Part shown: positions 54,608 to 63,973 of the stretch, piece after piece
Position numbering within the stretch: position 1 is the first letter of the stretch
Layout: each line of letters begins with the position of its first letter
Assembly (NCBI RefSeq): GCF_028561755.1
Contig: NZ_JAQQTD010000001.1
Location: 124,001-188,000 of the forward strand
Direction: 5' to 3'
DNA: 64,000 nt
Source: Altibacter sp. HG106
GTDB lineage: Bacteria; Bacteroidota; Bacteroidia; Flavobacteriales; Flavobacteriaceae
Notes under the pieces: generated by a model
Told to the model about the DNA's origin: nothing
Database searches by the model: none
The model's input: the letters and a program-made list of their open reading frames with translations, nothing else
Position numbers and translations under genes: made by a program

Positions 54608-54615
54608 CAAAATTA
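54608..54615 (-). promoter_or_regulatory. Promoter -7 element for msrA
   Basis: Minus-strand TAATTTTG, an exact TAnnTTTG match, 20 bases before the GTG start. Confidence 0.45.
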
Positions 54616-54735
54616 CAATTTAAAAAAGCAGCCTGAACCGTAGAATTTCTTTTTTAACTTTTCATTAATAGTAACACAGAGATGATATGCTAGTTTTGCT
54701 TTTTATTGTTTGAGGCATTCTTAATTAACTACCCC

Positions 54736-57159
54736 ATGATCTATAGAAAACTAACTACCCTACTGGTAGCGTTCTTCTTTTGGACACCCTTTATATTTTC
54801 TCAGCAAAAAACCATCCACGCGCAGCGGATTTCTACCGCACCAGTGATTGACGGAAAACTGAATGATGCCGTCTGGCAAAACGCCACTGCCTTTGGCGAT
54901 TTTCAAGCGTACCAACCGGGGAACGAACTCAACATCCCTGAAGCCTACCAATCTGAGGTGAAAATGGCTTACGACAACGAAGCTGTTTATATTGCAGCGT
55001 ATCTTTACCATCCTGCCCCCGAAACGATTCCTCGGCAATTTGCACAGCGTGATGATCTCAACGCCCAGGCCGATCAATTCGCCGTAGCGCTTAATACATA
55101 TAACGACGGCATTAATGAAACGCGTTTCTATGTAACCAGTGCGGGCACGATTGGGGATTCGAGAGTTTCTTTAGGAAATCAAGACTTTCGATACGATGTG
55201 GTGTTTCAATGTAGGGTTTCCCGCGACCATAAGGGGTGGTATGCCGAATTTAAAATACCGTATCACGCCTTGCGGTTTCCGGAAGCAGAGGTTCAGAATT
55301 GGAGTGTCAACTTTTATCGCCGACTTACCCTTCGGAATGAGACCCATACCTGGAACTATATCCCCAATGGGGAAGGCCGTGAGACTCAGTTCAACGGATT
55401 GGTAACCGGAGTACGTGCTATTGAACCGCCTACCCGACTGAGTTTGTTTCCCTTCGTCCAAGGGACCGTCTCTTCTTTCGACGGGACTATAGAGACCGAA
55501 GCGAGCGCCGGAATGGACATAAAATATGGCCTTAGTGACAGTTTTACGCTAGATGCCACCCTCATACCGGATTTTGGACAAGTTGCTTTTGACGCAGTTC
55601 GGTTGAATCTGGGTCCTTTTGAACAAACCTTCGGAGAAAATCGTCAGTTTTTTAGAGAAGGTATCGAACTGTTCAACCGAGGAGGTATCTTCTTCTCGCG
55701 AAGAATTGGCGGACCGCCCTCGACCACACCCGATCTAAACGATAACGAAATCGTTTCCGAAGCCCCGGGAAAAGTCAACTTACTGAATGCCATTAAGGTT
55801 TCAGGACGAACGCAACAAAATTTAGGTGTCGGATTCCTCAATACCATCACCGAAAAAACCTTCGCTACCGTAGAAGACACACTCACCGGAACGCGACGAG
55901 AAGTTTTGGTAGAACCGCTTTCTAACTATAATGTGTTCGTGTTAGACCAACAATTTAATGATAACTCGGCCATATCTCTCGTAAACACTAACGTAAGTCG
56001 AAATGGCTCCTTTCGGGATGCCAACGTCACCGCACTTTCGTTTAATGTAACTGACAAAAAGAACACGATTCGCACCTCTGGACGTGCCATTGTTAGCAAC
56101 GTACACGAAACTGGAGGCTGGCGCTCTGGGTTTCGCTCTGAGCTAGATATCTTTAATATCAAAGGAAATTTTCGCTACCGTGTGGGGCATGATTTTGCCA
56201 ATACCACCTACGACATCAACGATCTTGGGGTAAATTTCACCAACAACTACAACAATGTGGTGGTGGGCGCTTCCTATCAAATTTTTGAACCTACTAACAC
56301 CTTCAATAATTATCGAATTGAAGCCACGGCAAGACATCGCCGTTTGTATCGCCCCAGCTTACAAACCGAGAATGAATTTAACCTCAGCACCTTCTTTGTA
56401 ACCACAGAACGATTTGCCTTTGGAAGCAATACGAGTTTCAACAGCAAAAAGCAAGATTATTTTGAACCGCGTGTGACAGGGCGATTTGTGACCTTCAACG
56501 AAAATGTAGGTGGAAACGCCTGGGTTTCTTCAGACTACCGTAAAAAGTTTGCCTACGATTTAGGCATCAATTACCGCAGTTTTTTGGACGATCCGCAACG
56601 TAATTTCGGGTTTAATATCTCGCCCCGCTATCGTTTTTCCGATCGCTTTCTGGTAATTCTTTCTACCGATTTTTTCCAGCGGAAAGATAATTTTGGATAC
56701 ATCGACAATACCGATACGGACGTGTTCTTTGGCCAGCGCGATATTACCAATATCGAAAACACGGTCACGGCCAGTTATAATTTTAACCCTTGGAAAGCGG
56801 TAGAACTTCGTTTCAGAAACTTTTGGAGTACGGCCGATTATGGCGTGGATCGATTTTTTACGCTGAATGATAACGGAAGCAAAACCATAGTGGCATACGA
56901 CACCACTGAGAACGATCCGAACCGCAATTTCAATATCTGGAATTTAGACCTGCGTTTTCGTTGGCGCTTTGCTCCGGGTAGTGAAGCTTCACTCTTGTAC
57001 CGCAATCAACTTTTCAGCCAAAATGAAGCGTCCACGCTCTCGTATACCGAAAGTTTAGACGAATTGTTCGCGCAACCGCAATTACATTCGCTTTCCTTAC
57101 GAATCACCTACTTTATCGATTACAATTCGTTGATCAATCTCACTAAAAAAAATTCCTGA
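54736..57159 (+). CDS. DUF5916 protein with N-terminal CBM9-like domain
   Basis: An 807-residue exported protein with a signal peptide (LTTLLVAFFFWTPFIFSQQ). Residues about 25-215 show the carbohydrate-binding family 9-like fold (VIDGKLNDAVWQNATAFGDF), and the rest matches the DUF5916 outer-membrane-type barrel region with repeats of NTDNFG-type turns. Members sit at the cell surface in Bacteroidota; function unknown. Start at ATG 54736; a -7 element TAGTTTTG lies at 54691-54698. Confidence 0.83.
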   Translation: MIYRKLTTLLVAFFFWTPFIFSQQKTIHAQRISTAPVIDGKLNDAVWQNATAFGDFQAYQPGNELNIPEAYQSEVKMAYDNEAVYIAAYLYHPAPETIPRQFAQRDDLNAQADQFAVALNTYNDGINETRFYVTSAGTIGDSRVSLGNQDFRYDVVFQCRVSRDHKGWYAEFKIPYHALRFPEAEVQNWSVNFYRRLTLRNETHTWNYIPNGEGRETQFNGLVTGVRAIEPPTRLSLFPFVQGTVSSFDGTIETEASAGMDIKYGLSDSFTLDATLIPDFGQVAFDAVRLNLGPFEQTFGENRQFFREGIELFNRGGIFFSRRIGGPPSTTPDLNDNEIVSEAPGKVNLLNAIKVSGRTQQNLGVGFLNTITEKTFATVEDTLTGTRREVLVEPLSNYNVFVLDQQFNDNSAISLVNTNVSRNGSFRDANVTALSFNVTDKKNTIRTSGRAIVSNVHETGGWRSGFRSELDIFNIKGNFRYRVGHDFANTTYDINDLGVNFTNNYNNVVVGASYQIFEPTNTFNNYRIEATARHRRLYRPSLQTENEFNLSTFFVTTERFAFGSNTSFNSKKQDYFEPRVTGRFVTFNENVGGNAWVSSDYRKKFAYDLGINYRSFLDDPQRNFGFNISPRYRFSDRFLVILSTDFFQRKDNFGYIDNTDTDVFFGQRDITNIENTVTASYNFNPWKAVELRFRNFWSTADYGVDRFFTLNDNGSKTIVAYDTTENDPNRNFNIWNLDLRFRWRFAPGSEASLLYRNQLFSQNEASTLSYTESLDELFAQPQLHSLSLRITYFIDYNSLINLTKKNS

Positions 57160-57189
57160 TTCCCAAAAGAAAATAGTACTTTCAACCCA

Positions 57190-57849
57190 ATGATCAAAGC
57201 GCAGAACATTCACAAGCACTATGATGAACTTCACGTCTTAAAAGGCGTTGACCTCCACATCAAAGCGGGAGAGATCGTTTCCATTGTAGGAGCTTCCGGG
57301 GCGGGGAAAACAACGCTCTTGCAGATACTGGGAACCTTAGATACTGCCGATAAGGCTTCGGGAGTATTGCAGATTAACGATACCAATATCGCCACCTTAT
57401 CTCGGAAACAATTGGCGAAATTTCGAAATGAATCACTGGGGTTCATCTTTCAGTTTCATCAACTATTACCCGAATTTAACGCGCTTGAAAATGTGTGCAT
57501 TCCGGCCTTCATTAAGAACACACCCAAAATGGAAGCCGAAAAGAGAGCAAAAGAATTATTGAACTTCCTCGGGCTAGCGCATCGAGAAACACACAAACCG
57601 AATGCTTTGAGCGGTGGGGAACAACAACGGGTGGCCGTGGCGCGTGCACTGATTAACAATCCGGCTATTATTCTGGCCGACGAGCCCAGTGGAAATTTGG
57701 ATACTGAAAGCGCTGAAAACCTCCACCACCTGTTTTTCAAATTAAGAGATGAGTTCGGACAAACCTTCGTAATTGTAACGCACAACGAAGAATTAGCCAC
57801 CATGGCCGACCGAAAATTAGAGATGCAAGACGGAGTGATCTTAGCCTAA
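57190..57849 (+). CDS. lolD: Lipoprotein-releasing ABC transporter ATPase
   Basis: A 219-residue ABC ATPase of the LolD/MacB branch, which powers release of lipoproteins from the inner membrane. Walker [11 protein letters not shown]-loop, signature [13 protein letters not shown], Walker [13 protein letters not shown] are intact. The partner LolC/E permease is not next to it. It is 9 bases before the TIGR02757 gene. Other ABC exporters of this branch remain possible. Confidence 0.85.
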   Translation: MIKAQNIHKHYDELHVLKGVDLHIKAGEIVSIVGASGAGKTTLLQILGTLDTADKASGVLQINDTNIATLSRKQLAKFRNESLGFIFQFHQLLPEFNALENVCIPAFIKNTPKMEAEKRAKELLNFLGLAHRETHKPNALSGGEQQRVAVARALINNPAIILADEPSGNLDTESAENLHHLFFKLRDEFGQTFVIVTHNEELATMADRKLEMQDGVILA

Positions 57850-57858
57850 GTAGTATTA

Positions 57859-58623
57859 TTGAAGAAATCTGAAGTAAAAGCATTTTTAGATGACAAAGTG
57901 GTTCGCTACAACCACCCACGGTTTATTGATACCGACCCGATTCAAATTCCACATCGCTATCAGCAAAAAGAAGCCATTGAAATCTCCGGATTCCTGATCG
58001 CTACGATCGCATGGGGAAACCGTAAAAGTATCATCAAAAACGGACAAAACTTATTGGCACGCATGGGCAACGATCCTTACGATTTTGTCATGCAATACGA
58101 TTCGAAGGCGTTTAAACACCTTGAGGGATTTGTACATCGCACCTTTAATGCGGTGGATCTCGATTATTTCCTACAAGCGCTACGACGTATCTACAGCGAT
58201 CACAGTGGCTTAGAAGCCGTGTTTTCCGAACATGCCGCGAATGATTCATTGCAGCCGGCCATCCATGAATTTAAGAAGCTCTTTTTCGACGCACCGCATC
58301 CGGCCCGTACCCAAAAGCACGTTAGCGACCCTGCAAAGAATTCGGCTGCCAAGCGAATCAATATGTTCTTGCGTTGGATGGTCAGAAAGGATACGGCGGG
58401 GGTCGACTTCGGAATTTGGAAACGCCTCTCCCCTGCTCAGCTCAGTTGCCCATTAGACGTTCATTCCGGAACCATCGCGCGAAAGCTGAACCTACTAAAA
58501 CGCAAACAAAATGATGGGAAGGCTGTCATCGAACTGGATACGGCACTGCGGAAAATGGATCCCATTGATCCAGTGAAATACGATTTTGCGCTCTTCGGAT
58601 TAGGCGCTATGGAGGACTTTTAA
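57859..58623 (+). CDS. TIGR02757-family protein
   Basis: A 254-residue protein of a conserved bacterial family of unknown function (DUF2400). Signature FLIATIAWGNRKSIIKNG, RINMFLRWMVRKDTAGVDFGIW and a helix-rich body. Starts with TTG at 57859 (MKKSEVKAFLDDKVV). Translated with lolD. No catalytic motif was recognised. Confidence 0.84.
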   Translation: MKKSEVKAFLDDKVVRYNHPRFIDTDPIQIPHRYQQKEAIEISGFLIATIAWGNRKSIIKNGQNLLARMGNDPYDFVMQYDSKAFKHLEGFVHRTFNAVDLDYFLQALRRIYSDHSGLEAVFSEHAANDSLQPAIHEFKKLFFDAPHPARTQKHVSDPAKNSAAKRINMFLRWMVRKDTAGVDFGIWKRLSPAQLSCPLDVHSGTIARKLNLLKRKQNDGKAVIELDTALRKMDPIDPVKYDFALFGLGAMEDF

Positions 58624-58699
58624 CGTATGTAATTACTTACTTTTTTTGAATTAAAAATCGTTAAAAAGCATATTTTATCGATTAAGTGCATTTTTTTAT

Positions 58700-58707
58700 T
58701 ATATTTG
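58700..58707 (+). promoter_or_regulatory. Promoter -7 element for 58735 lipoprotein
   Basis: TATATTTG, exact TAnnTTTG, 27 bases before the ATG. Confidence 0.55.
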
Positions 58708-58734
58708 AGGCTAACCTACTTAAACTCAAAAAAC

Positions 58735-59271
58735 ATGAAAAAAATTACGCTCTTTTGCTTGTTGGTGACCTTGTTCGTAGCTTGTTCACCTGAAAATGAA
58801 ACAACCCTTTTACCGGAAGCTAATTTCGATTTTGATTTACCCGGAAATATTGATGATGGAACCATTGGTGAGGATCCGCTTCTTTATGAAGATGTATTAT
58901 ACGCGGGACAAACCATGGAAAGTGGTATTGCTTCCGTAGAGAATTCTGAGGGGGAACTCATCATCCTTCTCCAAAATGAAGGCGACTGGGAAATTCTGGA
59001 AACACATATCTACGTTGGAAGTATGGAAGGACTACCCACCAATGGGGGTGGCAATCCTAAAATAGGGCAATTTCCTTATGCTGGGACACATGCTCCCGGT
59101 ACTACAGAAGTAAGCTACAATATCCCGGGGTATCCTACGGGAAGCTGTGTGTATGTGGCTATCCACGCGGTTGTGTACAATACGGTAACCGGAGAAACTG
59201 AAACCGCATGGGCAGCCGGTGAACCCATGGGCGGTAGCAGCTGGGCAACCTGGTTCGAAGTTTGCCTATAA
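58735..59271 (+). CDS. Secreted lipoprotein, paralogue A
   Basis: A 178-residue lipoprotein: signal MKKITLFCLLVTLFVAC with lipobox, an acidic linker, and a C-terminal beta-rich domain (about 55-178). It shares GDWEILETHIYVG, NGGGNPKIGQFPY and CVYVAIHAVV with the next gene. This ETH...GNPK(I/V)GQFP pattern occurs in secreted proteins of many bacteria; the domain may bind a ligand. No enzyme motif. Start at ATG 58735. Confidence 0.7.
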   Translation: MKKITLFCLLVTLFVACSPENETTLLPEANFDFDLPGNIDDGTIGEDPLLYEDVLYAGQTMESGIASVENSEGELIILLQNEGDWEILETHIYVGSMEGLPTNGGGNPKIGQFPYAGTHAPGTTEVSYNIPGYPTGSCVYVAIHAVVYNTVTGETETAWAAGEPMGGSSWATWFEVCL

Positions 59272-59291
59272 TACAAATCAAATACGTTAAA

Positions 59292-59314
59292 AACGCACCC
59301 GATTTGGGTGCGTT
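59292..59314 (+). terminator. Terminator after paralogue A
   Basis: AACGCACCC/GGGTGCGTT stem with a 5-base loop, followed by six T residues. It separates the two paralogues, so each is its own transcription unit. Confidence 0.92.
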
Positions 59315-59436
59315 TTTTGTTATACATCTATGAATTCTGAACCTTATCGAAAAGTGCGAAAATTCTGAACTATAGAAAATCTGAGGACGCTATAATCTCG
59401 TATCTTTCCTACATAACCTTACAACTAAATACCCTT

Positions 59437-59967
59437 ATGAAAAATTTAAGTATCGTCTGTTTTCTCGCCATTGGAGTGCTGTTTTCATGTTCTACGGAAG
59501 AATCTGCACCCATCGACACGCAAGAAGCTAATTTTACACGCACCGCTTTCGATGAGTTTTGTTATGAAACTCCCCTTATTGCCGGAAAGCATACCGAAGT
59601 CGGCCGCGTACAGGTAGTATATACCAACGGTGAAGTACAGGTTCAATACGTTACCGATGGCGACTGGATCCTTGAGGAAACACATCTTTTTGCCGGAGCA
59701 TGCGACGACATGCCGGTTAATGGTGGAGGAAATCCGAAAATTGGAAAATTCCCATTACATGGAAACCACAGTGGAAGTACACAAACGGTTGCCTATGGTT
59801 TAGATACTTCCGATTTTCCTGAATGTATCTGTGTTGCCGCACATGCTGTGGTTCGAAATGCCGCTAGCAACCAAAGAGAAACTGCCTGGGGGGATGGTAT
59901 CACTTTTCCAGGTAGAAGCTGGGCCATGTATTTCAACTTCTGTTGGGATGCCTGTGATGGTGACTAA
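59437..59967 (+). CDS. Secreted lipoprotein, paralogue B
   Basis: A 176-residue lipoprotein: signal NLSIVCFLAIGVLFSC with lipobox, then the shared domain with GDWILEETHLFAG, NGGGNPKIGKFPL and CICVAAHAVV. It has extra Cys residues (CDD, CIC, CWDAC), suggesting disulfides. Clear paralogue of the preceding gene (strong similarity over the C-terminal 110 residues), so tandem duplication and divergence. Confidence 0.7.
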   Translation: MKNLSIVCFLAIGVLFSCSTEESAPIDTQEANFTRTAFDEFCYETPLIAGKHTEVGRVQVVYTNGEVQVQYVTDGDWILEETHLFAGACDDMPVNGGGNPKIGKFPLHGNHSGSTQTVAYGLDTSDFPECICVAAHAVVRNAASNQRETAWGDGITFPGRSWAMYFNFCWDACDGD

Positions 59968-59990
59968 TTTTTTGATTTAATATTCAAAAA

Positions 59991-60014
59991 AATCCTACCG
60001 CTTCCGGTGGGATT
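59991..60014 (+). terminator. Terminator after paralogue B
   Basis: AATCCTACCG/CGGTGGGATT stem with one T-G wobble and a 4-base loop, then a T-run. Confidence 0.85.
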
Positions 60015-60088
60015 TTTGTTTTTTAAAACCGAAGATTTTTTCCCGTGAAATGTATCTCATTTCATATCTTTGAGCAATAATTGAGTCC

Positions 60089-62011
60089 ATGCAGTTTCAA
60101 CATCCTGAAGTACTTTACGCCTTTTTTCTGCTGCTCATCCCAATTTTTATCCATCTCTTCCAGTTACGACGGTTCCAAAAAGTAGCGTTTACCAACGTAG
60201 ATTTCCTGAAAAAAGCCACGCTTCAGACCCGAAAAAGTGCGCAAATAAAGAAATGGCTGGTGCTAGGAACCCGCCTTTTAGCGCTCAGCTGTCTAATTCT
60301 GGCATTTGCACAGCCCTTTAGTACCCATGAAGCCACCACGGGAAACCCTCAGGAGGTTATTATATACCTTGACAATTCGCACAGCATGCAAGCTCGCGGC
60401 GCTAACGGCCCCTTGTTGGAACGAAGTTTGCAAGCATTATACGACGCTACATTTGATGCGGAAACCATCAGTTATTTTACAAATGATTCGGAGTATCGAG
60501 ACCTTTCTAAAACCGACTTCAAACAGCAAATTCTGCGGACGCCTTACAGCAATGCTCAGCTGAAACCTGCCACGGTAATTCGCAAGGCAGAACAGTGGTT
60601 CTCTAAGAGTCGTAGAATCGATAAAAAATTGCTGTTCATATCCGATTTTCAATCGGTTGAAGCCTGGCCCAATTTACCTCCAGACCTTGCTGTAATCGCT
60701 GCTAAAACGCAGCCTGTCAACCCCACAAATATAAGTATCGACTCTGTAGCGGCTTCCGGGAAGGCTACAGACAAAATGGAACTTACCGTATATATTTCAG
60801 CCCAAGGTGTCGAGACCAGAGAAATACCTGTGTCGCTGTATCGCGATGATGCCTTGATCGCAAAATCTTCTGTTGCTTTTTCAACCGACGGACAGCAAAA
60901 GGTGACATTTTCTGTAGCGAATCCAAGTGCTTTTCGAGGCCGTGTTGCTGTAAACGATACAGCGCTTCCCTTCGATAATGAATTCTATTTCAATACAAAT
61001 GTTTCCGAAGCGATAAACGTACTTGCCATTACGGGCGAAAAAGCTGCCTTCTTGGCTCGTTTGTTTGGCTCAGAGGAGTTTGCATTTTTACAACAACCCC
61101 TTGAGGCACTGAACTATGACGCAATCCCTTCTCAAAACCTCTTGGTGCTTTACGAGCTACCTGCTATTCCTAAGGCCCTGCAGAACGCCTTATATGCCTT
61201 TGTAGAAGCTGGAGGAAGTCTCGTGATTGTTCCTTCCGAAAATAGTGAACTTACTTCCTACAATGCGGTGTTGAGAACCTATGGGTTAGGGGCATTCATA
61301 GAAGCCATTGCTTCGGAAAAACAAGTGACGAACATCGCATTCGAGCATCCCTTATACGCTAATGTGTTTGAGAGAACAATTTCTAATTTTCAATATCCGA
61401 AAGTACAATCGTACTACACCATACAAAGTGGAGCTACCCCTGTGCTTCGATTTGAAGATCAGCGGCCGTTTTTGCTTCAACAGGATAACGTATACGTATG
61501 GACAGCCGCGCTGAGCGATACGAATTCTAATTTCCAGAATTCTCCTTTAATTGTTCCTACCTTTTACAATATGGCGCAGCAAAGTTTACCGCTGCCCACG
61601 CTTTCCTATACCATTGGTACCACCAATACCTATGCCGTTTCAGTAGCACTCATGCAAGACGAGATCGTGAGCTTGCAAGACAGCACGCAACGCTTTATTC
61701 CGCAGCAACAATCTACCGCCAACACCGTGCGAATTACGACTACCGATCAACCTGGCATTCAGGGGACTTATGATATCACAAAAGAGGGCGAAACCCTCCA
61801 ACAGGTAAGTTATAACTACAACCGATTAGAAAGTCGGTTGCAATACCGAGATGCCGCCAATTGGGAGGGGGTGGAAGTCTTGTCTTCAGTACAAGAAGTG
61901 CTGTCCGAATTGGCCCAAGCGAGTGAAAAAAACCAATATTGGAAATGGTTTGCTATTTTTGCAATACTGTTTCTTCTGTTAGAAATGTTGATTCTAAAAT
62001 TCTATAAATGA
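60089..62011 (+). CDS. BatA-type VWA membrane protein
   Basis: A 640-residue protein. The N-terminal double-helix region (about 1-77, FQHPEVLYAFFLLLIPIFIHLF then LLALSCLILAFAQPF; positions only) is the BatA/aerotolerance regulator N-terminal domain. Next is a VWA-like domain with MIDAS-like LDNSHS (about residue 92) and FISDFQS. The remaining part is beta-rich and periplasmic, ending in a transmembrane helix. Similar in layout to 5739-7772. Last codons overlap the next gene by 4 bases. Confidence 0.82.
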   Translation: MQFQHPEVLYAFFLLLIPIFIHLFQLRRFQKVAFTNVDFLKKATLQTRKSAQIKKWLVLGTRLLALSCLILAFAQPFSTHEATTGNPQEVIIYLDNSHSMQARGANGPLLERSLQALYDATFDAETISYFTNDSEYRDLSKTDFKQQILRTPYSNAQLKPATVIRKAEQWFSKSRRIDKKLLFISDFQSVEAWPNLPPDLAVIAAKTQPVNPTNISIDSVAASGKATDKMELTVYISAQGVETREIPVSLYRDDALIAKSSVAFSTDGQQKVTFSVANPSAFRGRVAVNDTALPFDNEFYFNTNVSEAINVLAITGEKAAFLARLFGSEEFAFLQQPLEALNYDAIPSQNLLVLYELPAIPKALQNALYAFVEAGGSLVIVPSENSELTSYNAVLRTYGLGAFIEAIASEKQVTNIAFEHPLYANVFERTISNFQYPKVQSYYTIQSGATPVLRFEDQRPFLLQQDNVYVWTAALSDTNSNFQNSPLIVPTFYNMAQQSLPLPTLSYTIGTTNTYAVSVALMQDEIVSLQDSTQRFIPQQQSTANTVRITTTDQPGIQGTYDITKEGETLQQVSYNYNRLESRLQYRDAANWEGVEVLSSVQEVLSELAQASEKNQYWKWFAIFAILFLLLEMLILKFYK

Positions 62012-63261
62012 AGATAATCATCAAGTCGGCTACCATTATTGACCCTACCAGCGAACATCATAAGCAGCAACGGGATCTGTTCATCGAGAACGGCACCATT
62101 CGCAAGATTGGAAAGCAACTCACAGCAGAAAAGGCTACTGAAATCACCCGACCCAATCTTCATGTATCTCCAGGATGGTTCGATCCAGGAATTTCGGTGG
62201 GAGAACCGGGCTATGAGGAGCGAGAGACCTTAGACAACGCCCTCCGCACCGCAGCGCTCAGCGGATTTGCCCATGTGGCTTTAAATCCGAATGGGTATCC
62301 TGTTGCTGATTCAAAATCGCACATCAAGTTTTTGATGTCTCGGGCAGAAAATCAATTGGTAAACACCTATCCAATAGGTGCAGTAACCGTGGGGAGTCGT
62401 GGTGAAGACCTCGCCGAGCTATTCGATATGCAGCAAGAAGGAGCCGTTGCCTTTTACGATTACAAGCGACCTCTGGCAAATGCGAACCTATTAAAAATAG
62501 CCCTACAGTACGCGCAAAATTTCGATGGATTAGTGCAATCCTTTCCAATGAACAAAAATATCGCCGGTAAAGGCTTAGTGAACGAAGAGCGACAGAGTAC
62601 ACTGCTCGGCTTGAAAGGGATCCCGGCACTTTCCGAAGAACTTCAAATTATCCGCGACCTCTATATTCTTGAGTATACTGGCGGAAAACTACACATCCCC
62701 ACCCTTTCCACGAAGAAATCGGTTGCCCTGATAAAAGAAGCGAAGAAAAACGGATTGGATGTGAGCTGCAGTGTTTCGGTCAATAATTTGTTCTTAACGG
62801 ATGACGTGTTAGACAGCTTTGATTCGCGGTATAAGCTACTGCCGCCGCTGCGCACTTCAGAAGATGCAAAAGCATTGATAAAGGGATTGAAAGACGGTAC
62901 CATAGACGGGGTCACCAGCGATCATGATCCTGTGGACATTGAACATAAAAAAATAGAATTTGAAAATGCGGCTTTTGGGAGTATCGGGCTCGAGAGTTGT
63001 TTTGGGGCACTGACCAAAACGCTGGGAGTTGACACCGCGGTGACGGTGCTCACCCGACTTAAAAGTAGGTTTGGTATCTCAGAGGAACCTATTCAGGAGG
63101 GAAACAAGGCATCGCTCACATTGTTTGACCCAGATACCACGTATACCTTCAGCGAACAGGACGTTATTTCTACCTCCAAAAACGCCGCCCTACTGGGAAG
63201 CACACTAAAAGGAAAAGCATACGGCATTGTGAATAATAAAAAGCTGCACCTTCATGAGTAA
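62008..63261 (+). CDS. Dihydroorotase-like protein lacking metal ligands
   Basis: A 417-residue amidohydrolase-fold protein most similar to type I dihydroorotase (PyrC). The barrel pattern is retained (EPGYEERETLDNALRTAALSG, VTSDHDPVDIE). But the metal-binding HxH at the start is replaced by PGISV in WFDPGISVGEPG, the later HISH region by HIPTL, and the HHL region by NNL. All metal histidines seem lost, while the SDHDP Asp remains. It is therefore probably non-catalytic, like the PyrC' pseudoenzymes that support aspartate transcarbamoylase in other bacteria. Confidence 0.85.
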   Translation: MKIIIKSATIIDPTSEHHKQQRDLFIENGTIRKIGKQLTAEKATEITRPNLHVSPGWFDPGISVGEPGYEERETLDNALRTAALSGFAHVALNPNGYPVADSKSHIKFLMSRAENQLVNTYPIGAVTVGSRGEDLAELFDMQQEGAVAFYDYKRPLANANLLKIALQYAQNFDGLVQSFPMNKNIAGKGLVNEERQSTLLGLKGIPALSEELQIIRDLYILEYTGGKLHIPTLSTKKSVALIKEAKKNGLDVSCSVSVNNLFLTDDVLDSFDSRYKLLPPLRTSEDAKALIKGLKDGTIDGVTSDHDPVDIEHKKIEFENAAFGSIGLESCFGALTKTLGVDTAVTVLTRLKSRFGISEEPIQEGNKASLTLFDPDTTYTFSEQDVISTSKNAALLGSTLKGKAYGIVNNKKLHLHE

Positions 63262-63565
63262 TACGCCAGCAGGAAAGAACAAAGCCATAATCGCCTATCT
63301 CACCTTCGTGGGAATGCTGATCGCGTATTTTATGAATAAAGAGGAACAACATGAGTTCGCTACCTGGCATATAAAAAACATGTTTGGATTAGTGATACTT
63401 CTCTTCATTTCTCTGATGTTCCAACGATTTGAGGTAGGTTTCTACATCTACTGGATTGCCGTTGCCTTGTGGTTCTTTTCGTTTTGCATGGCCCTGTTCA
63501 ACAGAACTCAGGGCATCCCCTATCTCAGTGAAAAATTTCAAGATTGGTTTACCTTTTTCGATTAG
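63254..63565 (+). CDS. DUF4870-like membrane protein, copy 1
   Basis: A 103-residue protein with three transmembrane helices (about 10-28, 43-58, 66-86). NKEEQHEFATWHIKNMFGLV and QGIPYLSEKFQDWF match the short DUF4870/Tic20-like family. Overlaps the dihydroorotase-like gene by 8 bases. Function unknown. Confidence 0.75.
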   Translation: MSNTPAGKNKAIIAYLTFVGMLIAYFMNKEEQHEFATWHIKNMFGLVILLFISLMFQRFEVGFYIYWIAVALWFFSFCMALFNRTQGIPYLSEKFQDWFTFFD

Positions 63566-63619
63566 TTGTTTTATCTTTAAAACACTAAAAACCAAATACT
63601 AACCAACATCTCCTTACGT

Positions 63620-63973
63620 ATGGAAGCGTCTACCAACAATCCTTCAGTAGAAGAAGGAAAAACCATCGCTATTATTTCTTACATCACCCTTATCGGACTC
63701 ATCATCGCCTTTGTGATGAACAACGAAAAGAAAAATGATTTTGCCGCGTTTCACATCCGGCAGAGCCTCGGACTCGTCCTCCTGTATCTCGCACTTTGGG
63801 TACTCTTTTTCGCCATGGCGTTTTTGATCAATATACCGTTCTTGTCAACAGTATTGTATCTAGGACTTGCGGTGCTGTGGATTCTGGGGCTTCTAGCAGC
63901 CATTCAGGGTGAGAAAAAGCCAATACCCGTAGTAGGAACACAGTTTCAAGAATGGTTTAAAGGCATCGGCTAG
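63620..63973 (+). CDS. DUF4870-like membrane protein, copy 2
   Basis: A 117-residue paralogue with NNEKKNDFAAFHIRQSLGLV and a conserved final VGTQFQEWFKG. Three transmembrane helices. It is separated from copy 1 by a 54-base gap that has a -7-like TATCTTTA. Both are small membrane proteins of unknown role. After it only 27 bases remain; a TACCTTTA there may be a promoter for a gene beyond the edge. Confidence 0.74.
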   Translation: MEASTNNPSVEEGKTIAIISYITLIGLIIAFVMNNEKKNDFAAFHIRQSLGLVLLYLALWVLFFAMAFLINIPFLSTVLYLGLAVLWILGLLAAIQGEKKPIPVVGTQFQEWFKGIG

